From assembly GCF_900113685.1 (NCBI RefSeq), contig NZ_FOQG01000008.1, positions 1 through 64,000 of the forward strand: DNA of 64,000 bases, in the 5' to 3' direction. This DNA is from Nocardioides psychrotolerans. Lineage in GTDB: Bacteria > Actinomycetota > Actinomycetes > Propionibacteriales > Nocardioidaceae. A program made the translations under genes and the position numbers. This document shows positions 40,963 through 50,198 of the stretch, one piece after another (position 1 is the stretch's first letter; every line of letters begins with the position of its first letter). A model generated the notes under the pieces. That model ran no database searches. It saw only the letters and a program-made list of their open reading frames with translations, and was not told where the DNA came from.

Positions 40963-42401
40963 CGGATCACCATCCCCGGCACCAGGAGCGACACCAGCGC
41001 AGGGTCATAGGCCTCCATGAGCTGTCCCATCGTGGCTCCTCCTGCTTGGCCCGGCTCCTGCTGCGCCCCGAAGCCGGCGCGTCCCGCTCCGAGGAGCCCG
41101 CCGAGGCCACCTCCGGGTAGTCCTGGGAGCTCAGGCAGACCGGGCAGGCCGCCTCCTCCGCCGCCACCTCCGCCACTGCCACACAGCCCCGGGAGCGGCA
41201 GCCCGCTGGATTCGCAGACCGCGTCGATGAGTGCAGCAGGCAGCCCTTCACAGTTGGCCACCGAGGGATCGTTCAAGCAGGCCGTGATCGCGTTGGAGGC
41301 GCCCTCGCAGAGGTTGGGCAGGTCCAGGAGCTCCTCGAGCGGGATGTCGTCGGGGATCTCGCTCAGAGGGAAGCAGGGGATACCGGGCACGTCGGGCAGG
41401 CCGTTGTCGCCGGTGAAGTCCAGGTCGAGCGTGACCGAAAGGTTGGTGTAGTCACCCATGTGGAGATTGCGCGCCACCTGCGGGTCCCGGCCCACGACCT
41501 CGTCGACGAACGGATAGGTCAAGAAGACGTTGAAGGCGTCGACGAAGTTGTCACCGGAGTTGGCGAGCTCGGTCAGCACCGGCTGGAGCTGACGGAACGA
41601 TGCGATCGTGACGTCCTTGGACTCCTGAATCACCCGGACCCCGACATCGCCGAGGTTGTTGAGGGCCTGCAGCATCTTGACCAGGTCCCCGCGCTGGGCG
41701 TCGAGGGAGGTCAGGGCACTGGGCAGCTCCTCGAGTGCGGAGTTGATCGTGCCCTGCTGGCGTCGCGCCGACAGCGAGAGCCGGTTCAGCCCCTCGATGG
41801 CGTCTACGATGTCGGCCTTGTTGTCGTCCAGCTGGCCCACGAGCAGGTCGATCTGGGTGAGGACGGACTTGGCGCTGTCCTCACGACCCTCCAGTGCCAG
41901 GTTGAGCTCCTGGGTGATCGTCTTGAGCTGGGCCACGCCACCGCCGTTGAGGAGCAGGCTCAACGCACCGAGCACCTCCTCGATCTCCGGGTTGTTGCCA
42001 CTGCGCTCGAGCGGGATGACGTCGCCGGTCGCGAGATCGCCGGAGCCGCCACCTTCGGGAGCCTTGAGCGAGACGAACTTCTCGCCCAGCAGGCTGGTCT
42101 GCCTGATCTCGGCCACGGCGTCGTCGGGAAGCTCGGTGTCACCGCGCAGCTCGATGGTCACCCTGGCCACCTGACCGTCCAGCTCGACCCTCTTGACCTG
42201 CCCGACGCTGACGTCGTTGACCTTGACGGTCGACTGCGGCACCAGGTCGAGCACGTCGCGGAACATCACGTCGACCGTGATGGCGTTGTCGCCGACGTCG
42301 GTGCCACCGGGCAGCGGCAGGCTGTAGACGTCGAATTCGCACGCGCTCAGAGCGAGCGAGCCGAAGAGCAGGGCGACCAGGAGCCGCATCTTGGCCTTCA
42401 T
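40959..42401 (-). CDS. mceE: MCE family lipoprotein, fifth subunit (MceE/Lpr position)
   Basis: 480 residues starting MKAKMRLLVALLFGSLALSA with a lipobox LSAC (Cys21), as expected for the MceE/LprK-type subunit that anchors the tube. MCE domain with VMFRDVLDLVPQSTVKVNDV and VGQVKRVELDG, then coiled regions. The C-terminal part contains a Gly-rich run followed by LPGLPELPGLPGGGLGG, low-complexity and probably disordered. ATG overlaps the mceD stop (ATGA), with GGAGG upstream. Confidence 0.88.
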   Translation of the reverse strand: MKAKMRLLVALLFGSLALSACEFDVYSLPLPGGTDVGDNAITVDVMFRDVLDLVPQSTVKVNDVSVGQVKRVELDGQVARVTIELRGDTELPDDAVAEIRQTSLLGEKFVSLKAPEGGGSGDLATGDVIPLERSGNNPEIEEVLGALSLLLNGGGVAQLKTITQELNLALEGREDSAKSVLTQIDLLVGQLDDNKADIVDAIEGLNRLSLSARRQQGTINSALEELPSALTSLDAQRGDLVKMLQALNNLGDVGVRVIQESKDVTIASFRQLQPVLTELANSGDNFVDAFNVFLTYPFVDEVVGRDPQVARNLHMGDYTNLSVTLDLDFTGDNGLPDVPGIPCFPLSEIPDDIPLEELLDLPNLCEGASNAITACLNDPSVANCEGLPAALIDAVCESSGLPLPGLCGSGGGGGGGGGLPGLPELPGLPGGGLGGLLGAGRAGFGAQQEPGQAGGATMGQLMEAYDPALVSLLVPGMVIR

Positions 42402-43537
42402 CGGGTCGCCTCCACGAGTCCACCGAGGGTGAGGTCGTACTGGGCGCCGTAGGACGACCCGGTGCCGGCGCCGAACGGGCCGGTGCGGGGCAGCGGCAGC
42501 GTCTCGATCAGGTCGCACAGCTCCCCGCTCGGGTCCGCATTGTTGACGAAGCCGCACAACAGGGTCGCGGGGTCGGACTCGATCTGGTTGATGAGCTCTC
42601 CGATGTTGGCGTTGGTGTCCAACGTGCCGGCGTCGGGGTTGTAGGTCAGCGCCAGGTTGTTGAGCGCCAGCGGGGCAGCGCTCAGCACCTCGTCAAGGGC
42701 CCCACGCTGCTTGACCAGGACCTTGGCGACCCGGTTGATCTTGGTGATGTTGCGCCCCAGGACCTCACGGTTCTCCCGGACGAAGGTGCCGACCTGTCCC
42801 AGCGCGACACCGAGGTTGCGCAACGAGGCGGCCAGCTCCTGCCGCTCTCCCGCCAACAGGGTCGAGACCGAACTGAGCGAGGTGTTGAAGCGGCGGACCG
42901 TCGCGTCGTTGTCGGCGAGCGTCTCGATGAACTTGCCGAGCTGCTCGGCGGAGCCGAACAGCTCCTCCTTGTTGTTGTCCAAGGTGGCGCTGAAGGTGGC
43001 GAAGTCCTTGATGGTCTGGTTGAACTGAGCACCCTCACCGCCGAAGTTGGCGGCCGTGGTCTCGAGCAGGTCGGTCAGGGCGCCCCTCTTGTTGGCACCG
43101 TCGGGTCCCAGCGCCAGGTTGAGGCGGTCGAGGCTGGAGTAGATCTGGTCCAGCTCCAGGGGCACGGCCGTGCGCCCCGCGTCGAGCTCGGTGTTGTCGG
43201 CCAGCACGTCACCCTTCGTGTAGACCGGGGTCAACTGGATGTAGCGGTCACCCACAATCGAGGGCGCGATGATGAGGGCCTCGGCATCGGTGGGGATCTT
43301 GACATCGGCGTCATAGCTCATGGTGACCACCACGTCCGTGCCGGAGGGGGTGACGGTGTCGACGGTGCCGATCGGGACGCCGAGGACGCGGACCTCGCTC
43401 CCCTCATAGATCGAGATCGCGCGGGGGAAGTGGGCCGTGAGCGTCTTGCGCTCCTCTCCCCCGATCAACGTCAGCACAGCGGCAACCACGAGGGCGACCA
43501 CGAGCAGGGGTCCGATGAACTTCTGCACGGTCTTCAC
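42398..43537 (-). CDS. mceD: MCE family protein, fourth subunit (MceD position)
   Basis: 379 residues: N-terminal helix (FIGPLLVVALVVAAVLTLI), MCE domain (LTAHFPRAISIYEGSEVRV, GVPIGTVDTVTPSG, APSIVGDRYIQLTP), and helical tube-forming region (GEGAQFNQTIKDFATFSATL). Start is GTG 43537, overlapping the mceC stop (GTGA); the much longer open frame to 44677 is a shadow of mceC. Part of the lipid-conducting Mce complex. Confidence 0.88.
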   Translation of the reverse strand: MKTVQKFIGPLLVVALVVAAVLTLIGGEERKTLTAHFPRAISIYEGSEVRVLGVPIGTVDTVTPSGTDVVVTMSYDADVKIPTDAEALIIAPSIVGDRYIQLTPVYTKGDVLADNTELDAGRTAVPLELDQIYSSLDRLNLALGPDGANKRGALTDLLETTAANFGGEGAQFNQTIKDFATFSATLDNNKEELFGSAEQLGKFIETLADNDATVRRFNTSLSSVSTLLAGERQELAASLRNLGVALGQVGTFVRENREVLGRNITKINRVAKVLVKQRGALDEVLSAAPLALNNLALTYNPDAGTLDTNANIGELINQIESDPATLLCGFVNNADPSGELCDLIETLPLPRTGPFGAGTGSSYGAQYDLTLGGLVEATR

Positions 43538-44499
43538 AGTCGCGGCCCTCCCACGGGAGGAATGTTCTGGATGTAGGTGTCGAACCAGGGCCCGTTGCCC
43601 AGGGTGTTGGCGAAGACCCGGTAGAACGGCGCCATCAGGCGCAGGCTGTTGTCGAGGTTGTCCTCGTTCTTGTTGAGCACGTCCACGACCTCTTCGAGCT
43701 TGAGCAGAGCGGGCTTGAGGTCCGAGCGTGTCTGCTCGACGAGCAGGGTCAGCTCCCGGGAGATCTTCGTGGTCGAGACCAGCAGGTCGTGCACCGAGTC
43801 GCGGCGGGCCACCAAGGCCCGGAACAGGACATCGCCGTCCTCCATCAGGGCGATGATGTCCTGGTCCCGATCGTCGAGCACCGTGGAGACCCGGTCGAGA
43901 TTGGTCAGCAGCGAGTTGATCTGGTCGTCGCGCGAGGCGATGGTCCGCGAGAGGGCCGAGACGCCGTCGAGCGCCGAGCGGAACTCCTCGGGCGTGTTGC
44001 GCGTCAGGTCGGCCAGCGTCGTCATCGACTTGGCGAGCTGGTCGGTGTCGATCTCGGCCGAGGTCTCGGCCAGGCCGGAGAAGGCGTCGACCACGTCGAA
44101 CGGCGAGCTCGTGCGCTCGAGCGGGATCTCGGAGCCGTCCTCGAGCTGACCCTCGCCCGCGGGCTCCAGGGAGATGAACATCGCCCCGAGGAGGGTCTTG
44201 ATCTTGATGGCGGCCTGCGTGAGCTCGCCGAACTCGGAGTCGGTCTTGACCCGGAAGGTCACCCGCACGTGACCGTCCTCGATCTCGACGTCCTCGACCT
44301 TGCCGACGCGGACGCCCGCGATGCGGACCTCGTCGTTGGCCTTGAGCCCCCCGGCCTCGCTGAAGGCGGCGTAGTAGGTGTCGCCCCCACCGATCAGCGG
44401 GAGATCCTGGGCACGGAAGGCGGCGATCAGCAGGAGCACCAGGACCGTGATGCTCGCCGCCCCGATGATCACCGGATTGCGCTCGCGGAAGGGCTTCAT
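43534..44499 (-). CDS. mceC: MCE family protein, third subunit (MceC position)
   Basis: 321 residues: helix (VIIGAASITVLVLLLIAAF), MCE domain (YAAFSEAGGLKANDEVRIAG, VRVGKVEDVEIEDG) and helical region. The C-terminus is short (FDTYIQNIPPVGGPR), without the long extension of some MceC proteins. Both ends overlap neighbours by four bases. Subunit of the Mce tube. Confidence 0.88.
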   Translation of the reverse strand: MKPFRERNPVIIGAASITVLVLLLIAAFRAQDLPLIGGGDTYYAAFSEAGGLKANDEVRIAGVRVGKVEDVEIEDGHVRVTFRVKTDSEFGELTQAAIKIKTLLGAMFISLEPAGEGQLEDGSEIPLERTSSPFDVVDAFSGLAETSAEIDTDQLAKSMTTLADLTRNTPEEFRSALDGVSALSRTIASRDDQINSLLTNLDRVSTVLDDRDQDIIALMEDGDVLFRALVARRDSVHDLLVSTTKISRELTLLVEQTRSDLKPALLKLEEVVDVLNKNEDNLDNSLRLMAPFYRVFANTLGNGPWFDTYIQNIPPVGGPRL

Positions 44500-45530
44500 C
44501 CCAGATCACACCTTGCTGCGGCCGTGTCGAAGTTGACGGGAACGCTGAGGTTGCCGGGCAGTCGGATCTTGCCCTGGAAGTTGCAGAGGTAGAAGTTGAA
44601 GAACGACCCGTAGATCGCGGTGCGACCGACCTTCTCGAGCTTGATCGGAAGCACCTGGAGAGCCCGGTCGAGCTCACCCTTGCCGCGGGCGACGTTGGTC
44701 GCGAACCGGCGCAGCTGCTTGATGTCCTCGACGAAGGGGGGCCGGATGCCCTCGACCAGTCCGGCCGTCTCCACCGACAGCGCCGAGATCTGGTCGAGCG
44801 AGCCCAAGATCGCCTCGCGGTCCTCGTTGAGCCCTGCGACGAAGGTGCGGAAGGTCGTGATCAGGTCGCTGAGCTGGTCATCGCGGTCGGCCAAGTTGTC
44901 GAGCACGGTGTTGAGGTTGGTGATCAGGTCCCCGATCACCTGGTCGCGCGCGGCCAGCGTGGAGGTGATCGACGCCGTGTTGCTCAGCAGGCTCTCGAGC
45001 GTCCCGCCCTCGCCCTGGAAGACCTGGACGACCTCGTAGGAGAGCTTGTTGAGGTCGTCGGGTGAGAGGGCCTCGAAGAGCGGCTTGAACCCGTTGAAGA
45101 GGACGGTGAGGTCCAGCGCCGGGGCGGTCTGATCGACCGGGATCGTGTCGCCCTCCTGGAGCACCTCGGCATCGCCGACCTGCTGGTCCAGGGCGATGTA
45201 GCGCTGTCCCACGAGGTTGCGGTAACGGATCGTCGCCGTGGTGGCCTCGTTGAGCATCGTGGTCTCCTCGACGCTGAAGGAGACCATCGCGCGGTTGCGG
45301 TCGATGATCGCGACGTCGCTGACGGTGCCGACCCTGACGCCGGCGATGCGGACGTCGTCACCCTTGACGACACCCGTCGCGTCGACGAACTCCGCCTGGT
45401 AGTCGCGCGAGCCCTGGAAGGACAGGTTGCCGATCGTCACGATCAGCACCCCGGTGGCGAGCGTGGTGACCACGATGAAGATCACGAGCTTGATCAGGTC
45501 GTTGAGGGTGCGCTTGTCGAGGAGGGCCAT
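44496..45530 (-). CDS. mceB: MCE family protein, second subunit (MceB position)
   Basis: 344 residues: helix (LIKLVIFIVVTTLATGVLIV), MCE domain (YQAEFVDATGVVKGDDVRIA, GVRVGTVSDVAIIDRNRA, RYRNLVGQRYIALDQ), helical region and a C-terminal NFYLCNFQGKIRLPG typical of MceB. The ATG shares one base with the mceA stop (TGATG). Confidence 0.88.
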   Translation of the reverse strand: MALLDKRTLNDLIKLVIFIVVTTLATGVLIVTIGNLSFQGSRDYQAEFVDATGVVKGDDVRIAGVRVGTVSDVAIIDRNRAMVSFSVEETTMLNEATTATIRYRNLVGQRYIALDQQVGDAEVLQEGDTIPVDQTAPALDLTVLFNGFKPLFEALSPDDLNKLSYEVVQVFQGEGGTLESLLSNTASITSTLAARDQVIGDLITNLNTVLDNLADRDDQLSDLITTFRTFVAGLNEDREAILGSLDQISALSVETAGLVEGIRPPFVEDIKQLRRFATNVARGKGELDRALQVLPIKLEKVGRTAIYGSFFNFYLCNFQGKIRLPGNLSVPVNFDTAAARCDLG

Positions 45531-46816
45531 CAGCGGAGACTCACTTCCGCGCCACGGGCCAGCGGACCCACGAGCAGGACGCTGAGGTCGGAGACCTCCG
45601 CGGCGGGCACGCCGAAGCCGGGGCCCATGAGCTCCTTGAGCAGCGCGGACTCCTCGGAGCTCCCGGGCTCTCCGGCGCCGTCGAAGTAGTAGTAACCGGG
45701 TGTCACGCGAGAGGTCCCCTTGCCGGTCGGCTCGTCCACGCCGTCGTCGAAGTCAGGCTGCCGTTTGAGCGGGTTCTCCTGGGTCCAAGGCGGGTTCGGG
45801 AGATTGAGGCAGGTCGGACCACGGTCCGTGGCGACCCGCGGCTTGTCGTTCGTGTTGTAGGGACGCGGCTGGCGTGGCAGCGTCTCCAGCACGATGTGCA
45901 AGGTGAAGCCACGGAAGGCCTCGGCCTGGAGCTTGCCGGCCTTCACGATGCCGGCGGTGAGGCAGGGGAACTCTGGCGAGTAACGTGCCAGCACCCTCAG
46001 TTGGGGGGCACTGACCTGGCCGAGTCGCGTGATGTTGTCACCGTTGTCGTCCAGGAACGTGCGAGCGGTGTCGGAGAACGAGGCAACATCGGTGAACAGT
46101 GCGCTGAGCTTGGCGGAGCGGTCTTCGAGGGTGCCGGTGGTCGTGATCGTGTTCTCCAGGATCTGCGCCACCTCGGGCAGCACGTCGCTGTAGATGTCGG
46201 AGACCTGGGCGGTCAGACGCAGGTCCTCGACGAGGCCTGGGATCTGGGGGTTGAGCCGCTTGAGATAGGCGTCGACGGTCTCGAGGTTCTCCCCGATGGC
46301 GTTGCCGCGTCCCTCCAGCGCCGTGGCCAGGGCGTTGAGTGTCATGTTGATGTCGGCGGGCTGGACAGCGCGCAGCAGCGGGTAGAGGTCGGAGAGCACC
46401 TGCTCGACCTCGGTGCTGACGAGGGTCCGGCTGATCACCGCGTCCTCGGCGAGCTGGCCCTCAGGGCCGCTCTGGGGGATCTCGAGGCTGACATATTTCT
46501 CACCGAACAGGGTCTTGGGGATGATCGCGCCGGTCACGTTGGCCGGGATCGTGTCCATCTCCTCCGGGAAGATGCCGAGAGTCAGCTCGGCGCCCTCCGA
46601 GACCGTGTCGAACTCGAGGACCTCGCCCACGATGACGCCGCGGATCTTGACGTCGGCTCGCGAGGGGAGCTGCAGGCCGATCGATGAGGTCTGCAGCGTC
46701 ACCTCGTCGTAGTCGACGTACTTCTTGGTGAAGATGGAGTAGGTGGCATAGACGCCCAGGATCAGCAGCGCCAGGAACGCCACGCCCAACAGCTTGTAGT
46801 TCTTCAGGATCTTCAT
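45530..46816 (-). CDS. mceA: MCE family protein, first subunit (MceA position)
   Basis: 428 residues: helix (LLGVAFLALLILGVYATYSI), MCE domain (DEVTLQTSSIGLQLPSRADV, KIRGVIVGEVLEFDTVSEG, IPKTLFGEKYVSLEIP), helical tube region, and a C-terminal segment with PCLTAGIVKAG and GPTCLNLPNPPW whose cysteines may pair. It starts 4 bp after the yrbEB stop. First of six consecutive mce genes. Confidence 0.9.
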   Translation of the reverse strand: MKILKNYKLLGVAFLALLILGVYATYSIFTKKYVDYDEVTLQTSSIGLQLPSRADVKIRGVIVGEVLEFDTVSEGAELTLGIFPEEMDTIPANVTGAIIPKTLFGEKYVSLEIPQSGPEGQLAEDAVISRTLVSTEVEQVLSDLYPLLRAVQPADINMTLNALATALEGRGNAIGENLETVDAYLKRLNPQIPGLVEDLRLTAQVSDIYSDVLPEVAQILENTITTTGTLEDRSAKLSALFTDVASFSDTARTFLDDNGDNITRLGQVSAPQLRVLARYSPEFPCLTAGIVKAGKLQAEAFRGFTLHIVLETLPRQPRPYNTNDKPRVATDRGPTCLNLPNPPWTQENPLKRQPDFDDGVDEPTGKGTSRVTPGYYYFDGAGEPGSSEESALLKELMGPGFGVPAAEVSDLSVLLVGPLARGAEVSLR

Positions 46817-46820
46817 CCGC

Positions 46821-47657
46821 TCATCCCGCCAGTCTGACGGTTGTGGTGGTGCCCCAGATGGCCATCGACAGGAACAGGTCGATGACGTTGATGGCGACGA
46901 TGCTCGTGCGCACCGCCCGGCCCACGGCCACGCCGACCCCGGCCGGACCGCCGGAGGCGTTGTAGCCGTGGTAGCAGTGGATCAGGATGACGACGACCGC
47001 GAAGACCAGCACCTTCCCGAAGGACCACAGGACGTCGCCCGGTGGCAGGAAGGCGTTGAAGTAGTAGTCGTAGGTGCCCGCGCTCTGCCCGTAGAACTGC
47101 GTGACGATCAACCTGCTCGCGAAGTAGGACGACAGCAGTCCCACGACGTAGAGCGGGACGATGGCGATGAGGCCACCCACGACACGGGTCGCGACGAGGA
47201 AGGGCATCGAGGGGATGGCCATCGTCTCGAGGGCGTCAACCTCCTCGGAGATCCGCATGGCGCCGAGCTGGGCGGTGAAGCCGCAGCCCACGGTGGCCGC
47301 CAGCGCGATGCCTGCGACCAGCGGTGCGATCTCGCGGGTGTTGAAGTAGGCGGAGACGAAGCCGGAGAACGCCGCCGTGCCGAGCTGGTTGAGCGCGGCG
47401 TAGCCCGAGAGCCCGACCTGCGCGCCGGTGAAGAAGGTCATGCCGGCGATCACGCCGACGGTGCCGCCGATGACAGCCAGGGACCCGGAGCCGAGGGTGA
47501 CCTCGGCCAGGATCCGCAGGATCTCCTTGGGATAGCGCTTGATCGAGCGCGGAATGGCGCGCAGGACGCCGAGGTAGAACGCGAGCTGACCGCCGAGGTC
47601 GTTGAGCGATCCCAGGGGCTTCTCGTAGACGGACTTGATGTTGGCCATGGTCGTCAA
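46821..47657 (-). CDS. yrbEB: MlaE/YrbE family lipid ABC permease (second, YrbEB)
   Basis: 278 residues with about five membrane helices and the MlaE signature region (GCGFTAQLGAMRISEEVDAL then ETMAIPSM). It dimerises with the preceding YrbEA to make the membrane pore served by the MceG ATPase. ATG 47657 overlaps the yrbEA stop (ATGA). Assignment as YrbEB is by order. Confidence 0.92.
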   Translation of the reverse strand: MTTMANIKSVYEKPLGSLNDLGGQLAFYLGVLRAIPRSIKRYPKEILRILAEVTLGSGSLAVIGGTVGVIAGMTFFTGAQVGLSGYAALNQLGTAAFSGFVSAYFNTREIAPLVAGIALAATVGCGFTAQLGAMRISEEVDALETMAIPSMPFLVATRVVGGLIAIVPLYVVGLLSSYFASRLIVTQFYGQSAGTYDYYFNAFLPPGDVLWSFGKVLVFAVVVILIHCYHGYNASGGPAGVGVAVGRAVRTSIVAINVIDLFLSMAIWGTTTTVRLAG

Positions 47658-48436
47658 CCCGTCTTCGGTGGGATGACTTGGAGGTAGATCGTGCTCATCA
47701 CGAAGTTGACGACGAACAGCATCAGGAACGTGATGACGACCGACTCGTTGACCGCGTCACCCACACCCTTGGGCCCGCCGCCGGCGTTCATGCCCTTGTA
47801 GGAGGCGACGATCGCGGCGATGAACCCGAAGACCAGGGCCTTGAGGAGACCCACCCACAGGTCGGGCAGCTGCGCGAGCGCGGTGAAGCTGGCCAGGTAG
47901 GCGCCCGGGGTGCCGTCCTGGAGCACGACGTTGAAGACGTAGCCGCCGGCTACTCCGACGACGGTCACCATGCCGTTGAGGAAGAACGCGACGAGCATGC
48001 AAGCGAGCACGCGGGGGACGACGAGCCGCTGGATCGGGTCGATGCCGAGCACCATCATCGCATCGAGCTCCTCGCGGATCTTGCGCGCGCCGAGGTCTGC
48101 GGCGATGGCGGAGCCGCCTGCGCCCGCGATCAACAGGGCGGTCGCGATCGGACCGGCCTGCTGGACCACCGCCAGCACCGAGGCGGAGCCGGTGAACGAC
48201 TGCGCACCGAACTGCTTGATGAGCCCACCGACCTGCAACGCGATGACCGCGCCGAAGGGGATGGCGACGAGCGCCGTCGGGATGATGGTGACGGACGCGA
48301 TGAACCAAGCCTGCTGCAGGAACTCGCGCAGCTGGAAGGGGCGTTTGAAGAGAGCCCGCCCGACGTCGAGACCGAAGGCAAAGAGCTTGCCTGCGGCGCC
48401 GACTGGGGCGAGGACCCTGGTCGCTGTGGATGCCAC
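47654..48436 (-). CDS. yrbEA: MlaE/YrbE family lipid ABC permease (first, YrbEA)
   Basis: 260 residues: amphipathic N-terminus, five to six membrane helices, and the permease coupling region (SAIAADLGARKIREELDAMM, VLGIDPIQRLVVPRVLA). It starts 18 bp after mceG, followed directly by yrbEB. Permease of a lipid-import (Mce) ABC system. Confidence 0.92.
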   Translation of the reverse strand: MASTATRVLAPVGAAGKLFAFGLDVGRALFKRPFQLREFLQQAWFIASVTIIPTALVAIPFGAVIALQVGGLIKQFGAQSFTGSASVLAVVQQAGPIATALLIAGAGGSAIAADLGARKIREELDAMMVLGIDPIQRLVVPRVLACMLVAFFLNGMVTVVGVAGGYVFNVVLQDGTPGAYLASFTALAQLPDLWVGLLKALVFGFIAAIVASYKGMNAGGGPKGVGDAVNESVVITFLMLFVVNFVMSTIYLQVIPPKTG

Positions 48437-48454
48437 GAGGTCTGAGTCCCCCCG

Positions 48455-49408
48455 TCAGCTTCCGATGGTCATGGACATGTTTTCCTCGAACGAGCCCGGA
48501 GGAGGCGTGACGCCGTTGTCGCGGCACCATGCCCCGGGCTCGCGCTGGCTGCGACGCGGGACGCCGTTGGACGGCTCCTGCTGGAACGGGATCGGCGGCA
48601 GCGGCGGAAGCTCCTGGCCCTCCTCGGCCGCGAGCTCGTCGGCGTCCTTCTCCTCCGACATCCCGATCGGGCCGACCCGCTGGGCGTTGAGGAACTGGCG
48701 CACCACCGGCTCCTCGGAGCTCAGCAGCATCTCGCGGGGGCCGAACATCGCCAGGTGCTTGTGGTAGAGCAGGCCGATGTTGTCGGGCACGGTGCGGGCG
48801 GTGTTGACGTCGTGGGTCACGATCAGGAACGTCGCGTCGATCTGCGCGTTGAGGTCGATGATCAGCTGGTTGAGGAACGACGTGCGGACCGGGTCCAGAC
48901 CCGAGTCGGGCTCGTCGAACAGGACGATCTCGGGGTCGAGGACCAGGGCACGGGCCAGGCCAGCGCGCTTGCGCATGCCGCCGGAGATCTCACCGGGGAG
49001 CTTGTCCTCGGCACCGAGCAGACCCACCAGGTCCATCTTCTCCATGACGATGTCGCGGACCTCGGACTCGGACTTCTTCGTGTGCTCGCGCAACGGGAAC
49101 GCCACGTTGTCGTAGAGGTTCATCGAGCCGAACATCGCGCCGTCCTGGAACAGCACGCCGAAGAGCTTGCGGATCTCGTAGAGCTCCTTCTCCGAGCAGC
49201 TCGCGATGTCGGTGCCCTCGATGATGATCGAGCCCTTGTCGGGCTTCAGCAGCCCGATCAGGGTCTTCAGGAAGACCGACTTGCCCGTGCCCGAGGGCCC
49301 CAGCATCACGCAGATCTCACCAGCAGGGATCGTCAGCGACACATCGCCCCAGATCAGCTGCTTGCCAAAGGACTTTGTGAGGTCGTTGACCTTGATCTCT
49401 ACGCCCAT
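48455..49408 (-). CDS. mceG: Mce-system ATPase MceG (Mkl)
   Basis: 317 residues; the ATP-binding subunit that powers Mce lipid importers. Starts MGVEIKVNDLTKSFGKQLIW, Walker A GPSGTGKS, signature EISGGMRKRAGLARAL, Walker B EIVLFDEPDSGLDP, H-loop IVTHDV, and a long C-terminal tail (after about residue 240; acidic, then Pro-rich) as in mycobacterial Mkl. ATG 49408 has a purine-rich GGGGAGAGAG upstream; the longer frame to 49813 crosses the rplL terminator. In mycobacteria mkl is unlinked to mce operons but lies between rplL and rpoB, as here. Confidence 0.92.
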   Translation of the reverse strand: MGVEIKVNDLTKSFGKQLIWGDVSLTIPAGEICVMLGPSGTGKSVFLKTLIGLLKPDKGSIIIEGTDIASCSEKELYEIRKLFGVLFQDGAMFGSMNLYDNVAFPLREHTKKSESEVRDIVMEKMDLVGLLGAEDKLPGEISGGMRKRAGLARALVLDPEIVLFDEPDSGLDPVRTSFLNQLIIDLNAQIDATFLIVTHDVNTARTVPDNIGLLYHKHLAMFGPREMLLSSEEPVVRQFLNAQRVGPIGMSEEKDADELAAEEGQELPPLPPIPFQQEPSNGVPRRSQREPGAWCRDNGVTPPPGSFEENMSMTIGS

Positions 49409-49730
49409 GTCGTCTCTCTCCCCTCGACCCCGAACCAGTGCACGGGTCATGGCCGCGCCGTGCTTCAGCGCAACCCCACTCGCCAGTAACAACGGTGCTA
49501 CCGCGGTGAGGTTACGCAACATTGTGCCCCGCGTCACCGTCTGGACGGTTGGCGAGATGTACCTGTGACCCTGGGTATGACCTGGCGCAAAGGTAACCGA
49601 CGTCACCTGAGAGCGCACAGCAGGCGGCCACCCCGTGTGGGGTGACCGCCTGGTGTGCATGGTGTGCATGGTGCTGGCCCGTGCGCGAGCGTCGATCTGC
49701 TGGGGGATCAGCCGCGCACGACCCTGCGGG
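49409..49730. other. rplL-mceG intergenic region (322 bp)
   Basis: Contains the rplL terminator hairpin near the rplL side and presumably the mce operon promoter, though I see no convincing -35/-10 pair. An inverted repeat ACCGTC-TG-GACGGT at 49536-49549 is a possible regulator site. No protein or RNA gene supported. Confidence 0.6.
49621..49652 (-). terminator. rplJL terminator hairpin
   Basis: Arms CAGGCGG/CCGCCTG and CACCCC/GGGGTG with one mismatch and a 4-nt loop, about 80 bp after the rplL stop. No U-run follows. It probably separates ribosomal from mce transcription. Confidence 0.6.
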
Positions 49731-50120
49731 TCACTTGAGCGTGACGGTGGCGCCGACGGCCTCGAGGGCCTCCTTCGCCTTCTCCGCAGCGGCCTTGTCG
49801 ACCTTCTCGACAACAGCCTTGGGCGCGGCCTCGACCAGCTCCTTGGCCTCCTTGAGTCCGAGGGAGGTCAGGGCGCGCACCTCCTTGATGACGTTGATCT
49901 TCTTCTCGCCGGCAGCCTCGAGGATGACGTCGAACTCATCCTGCACAGCGGCCTCCTCGCCACCGGCGCCGCCGCCGGCAGCAGGAGCAGCGGCAACAGC
50001 GACGGGAGCAGCGGCGGTCACGCCGAAGGTCTCCTCGAACTGCTTCACGAACTCGGAGAGCTCGATGAGGGTCATTTCCTTGAACGCGTCGAGCAGCTCG
50101 TCAGTGCTGAGCTTCGCCAT
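49731..50120 (-). CDS. rplL: 50S ribosomal protein L7/L12
   Basis: 129 residues; stalk protein that recruits translation factors. N-terminal dimerisation part ([20 protein letters not shown]), Ala/Gly hinge ([16 protein letters not shown]) and conserved C-terminal domain ([34 protein letters not shown]). ATG 50120 has GGAAGGAAA upstream; ten extra codons in the open frame are leader. Confidence 0.98.
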   Translation of the reverse strand: MAKLSTDELLDAFKEMTLIELSEFVKQFEETFGVTAAAPVAVAAAPAAGGGAGGEEAAVQDEFDVILEAAGEKKINVIKEVRALTSLGLKEAKELVEAAPKAVVEKVDKAAAEKAKEALEAVGATVTLK

Positions 50121-50143
50121 GGTGGCGTTTCCTTCCATTCGGT

Positions 50144-50166
50144 GGTCCACCGCAGCGCGGTGGACC
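50144..50166 (-). terminator. rplJ-rplL intercistronic hairpin
   Basis: GGTCCACCGC, loop AGC, GCGGTGGACC: a perfect 10-bp stem between the two stalk-protein genes. It may be a processing stem or partial terminator. rplL needs four copies per ribosome against one L10, so this junction is a known control point. Confidence 0.5.
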
Positions 50167-50198
50167 GGGTTTCAGGTGGTGGGTGCCGAGGTCCTGGA

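Noticed and set aside
49409..49813. N-terminal extension of mceG to 49813
   Set aside because: It would span the rplL terminator and run into rplL; MGVEIKV at 49408 matches the family start.
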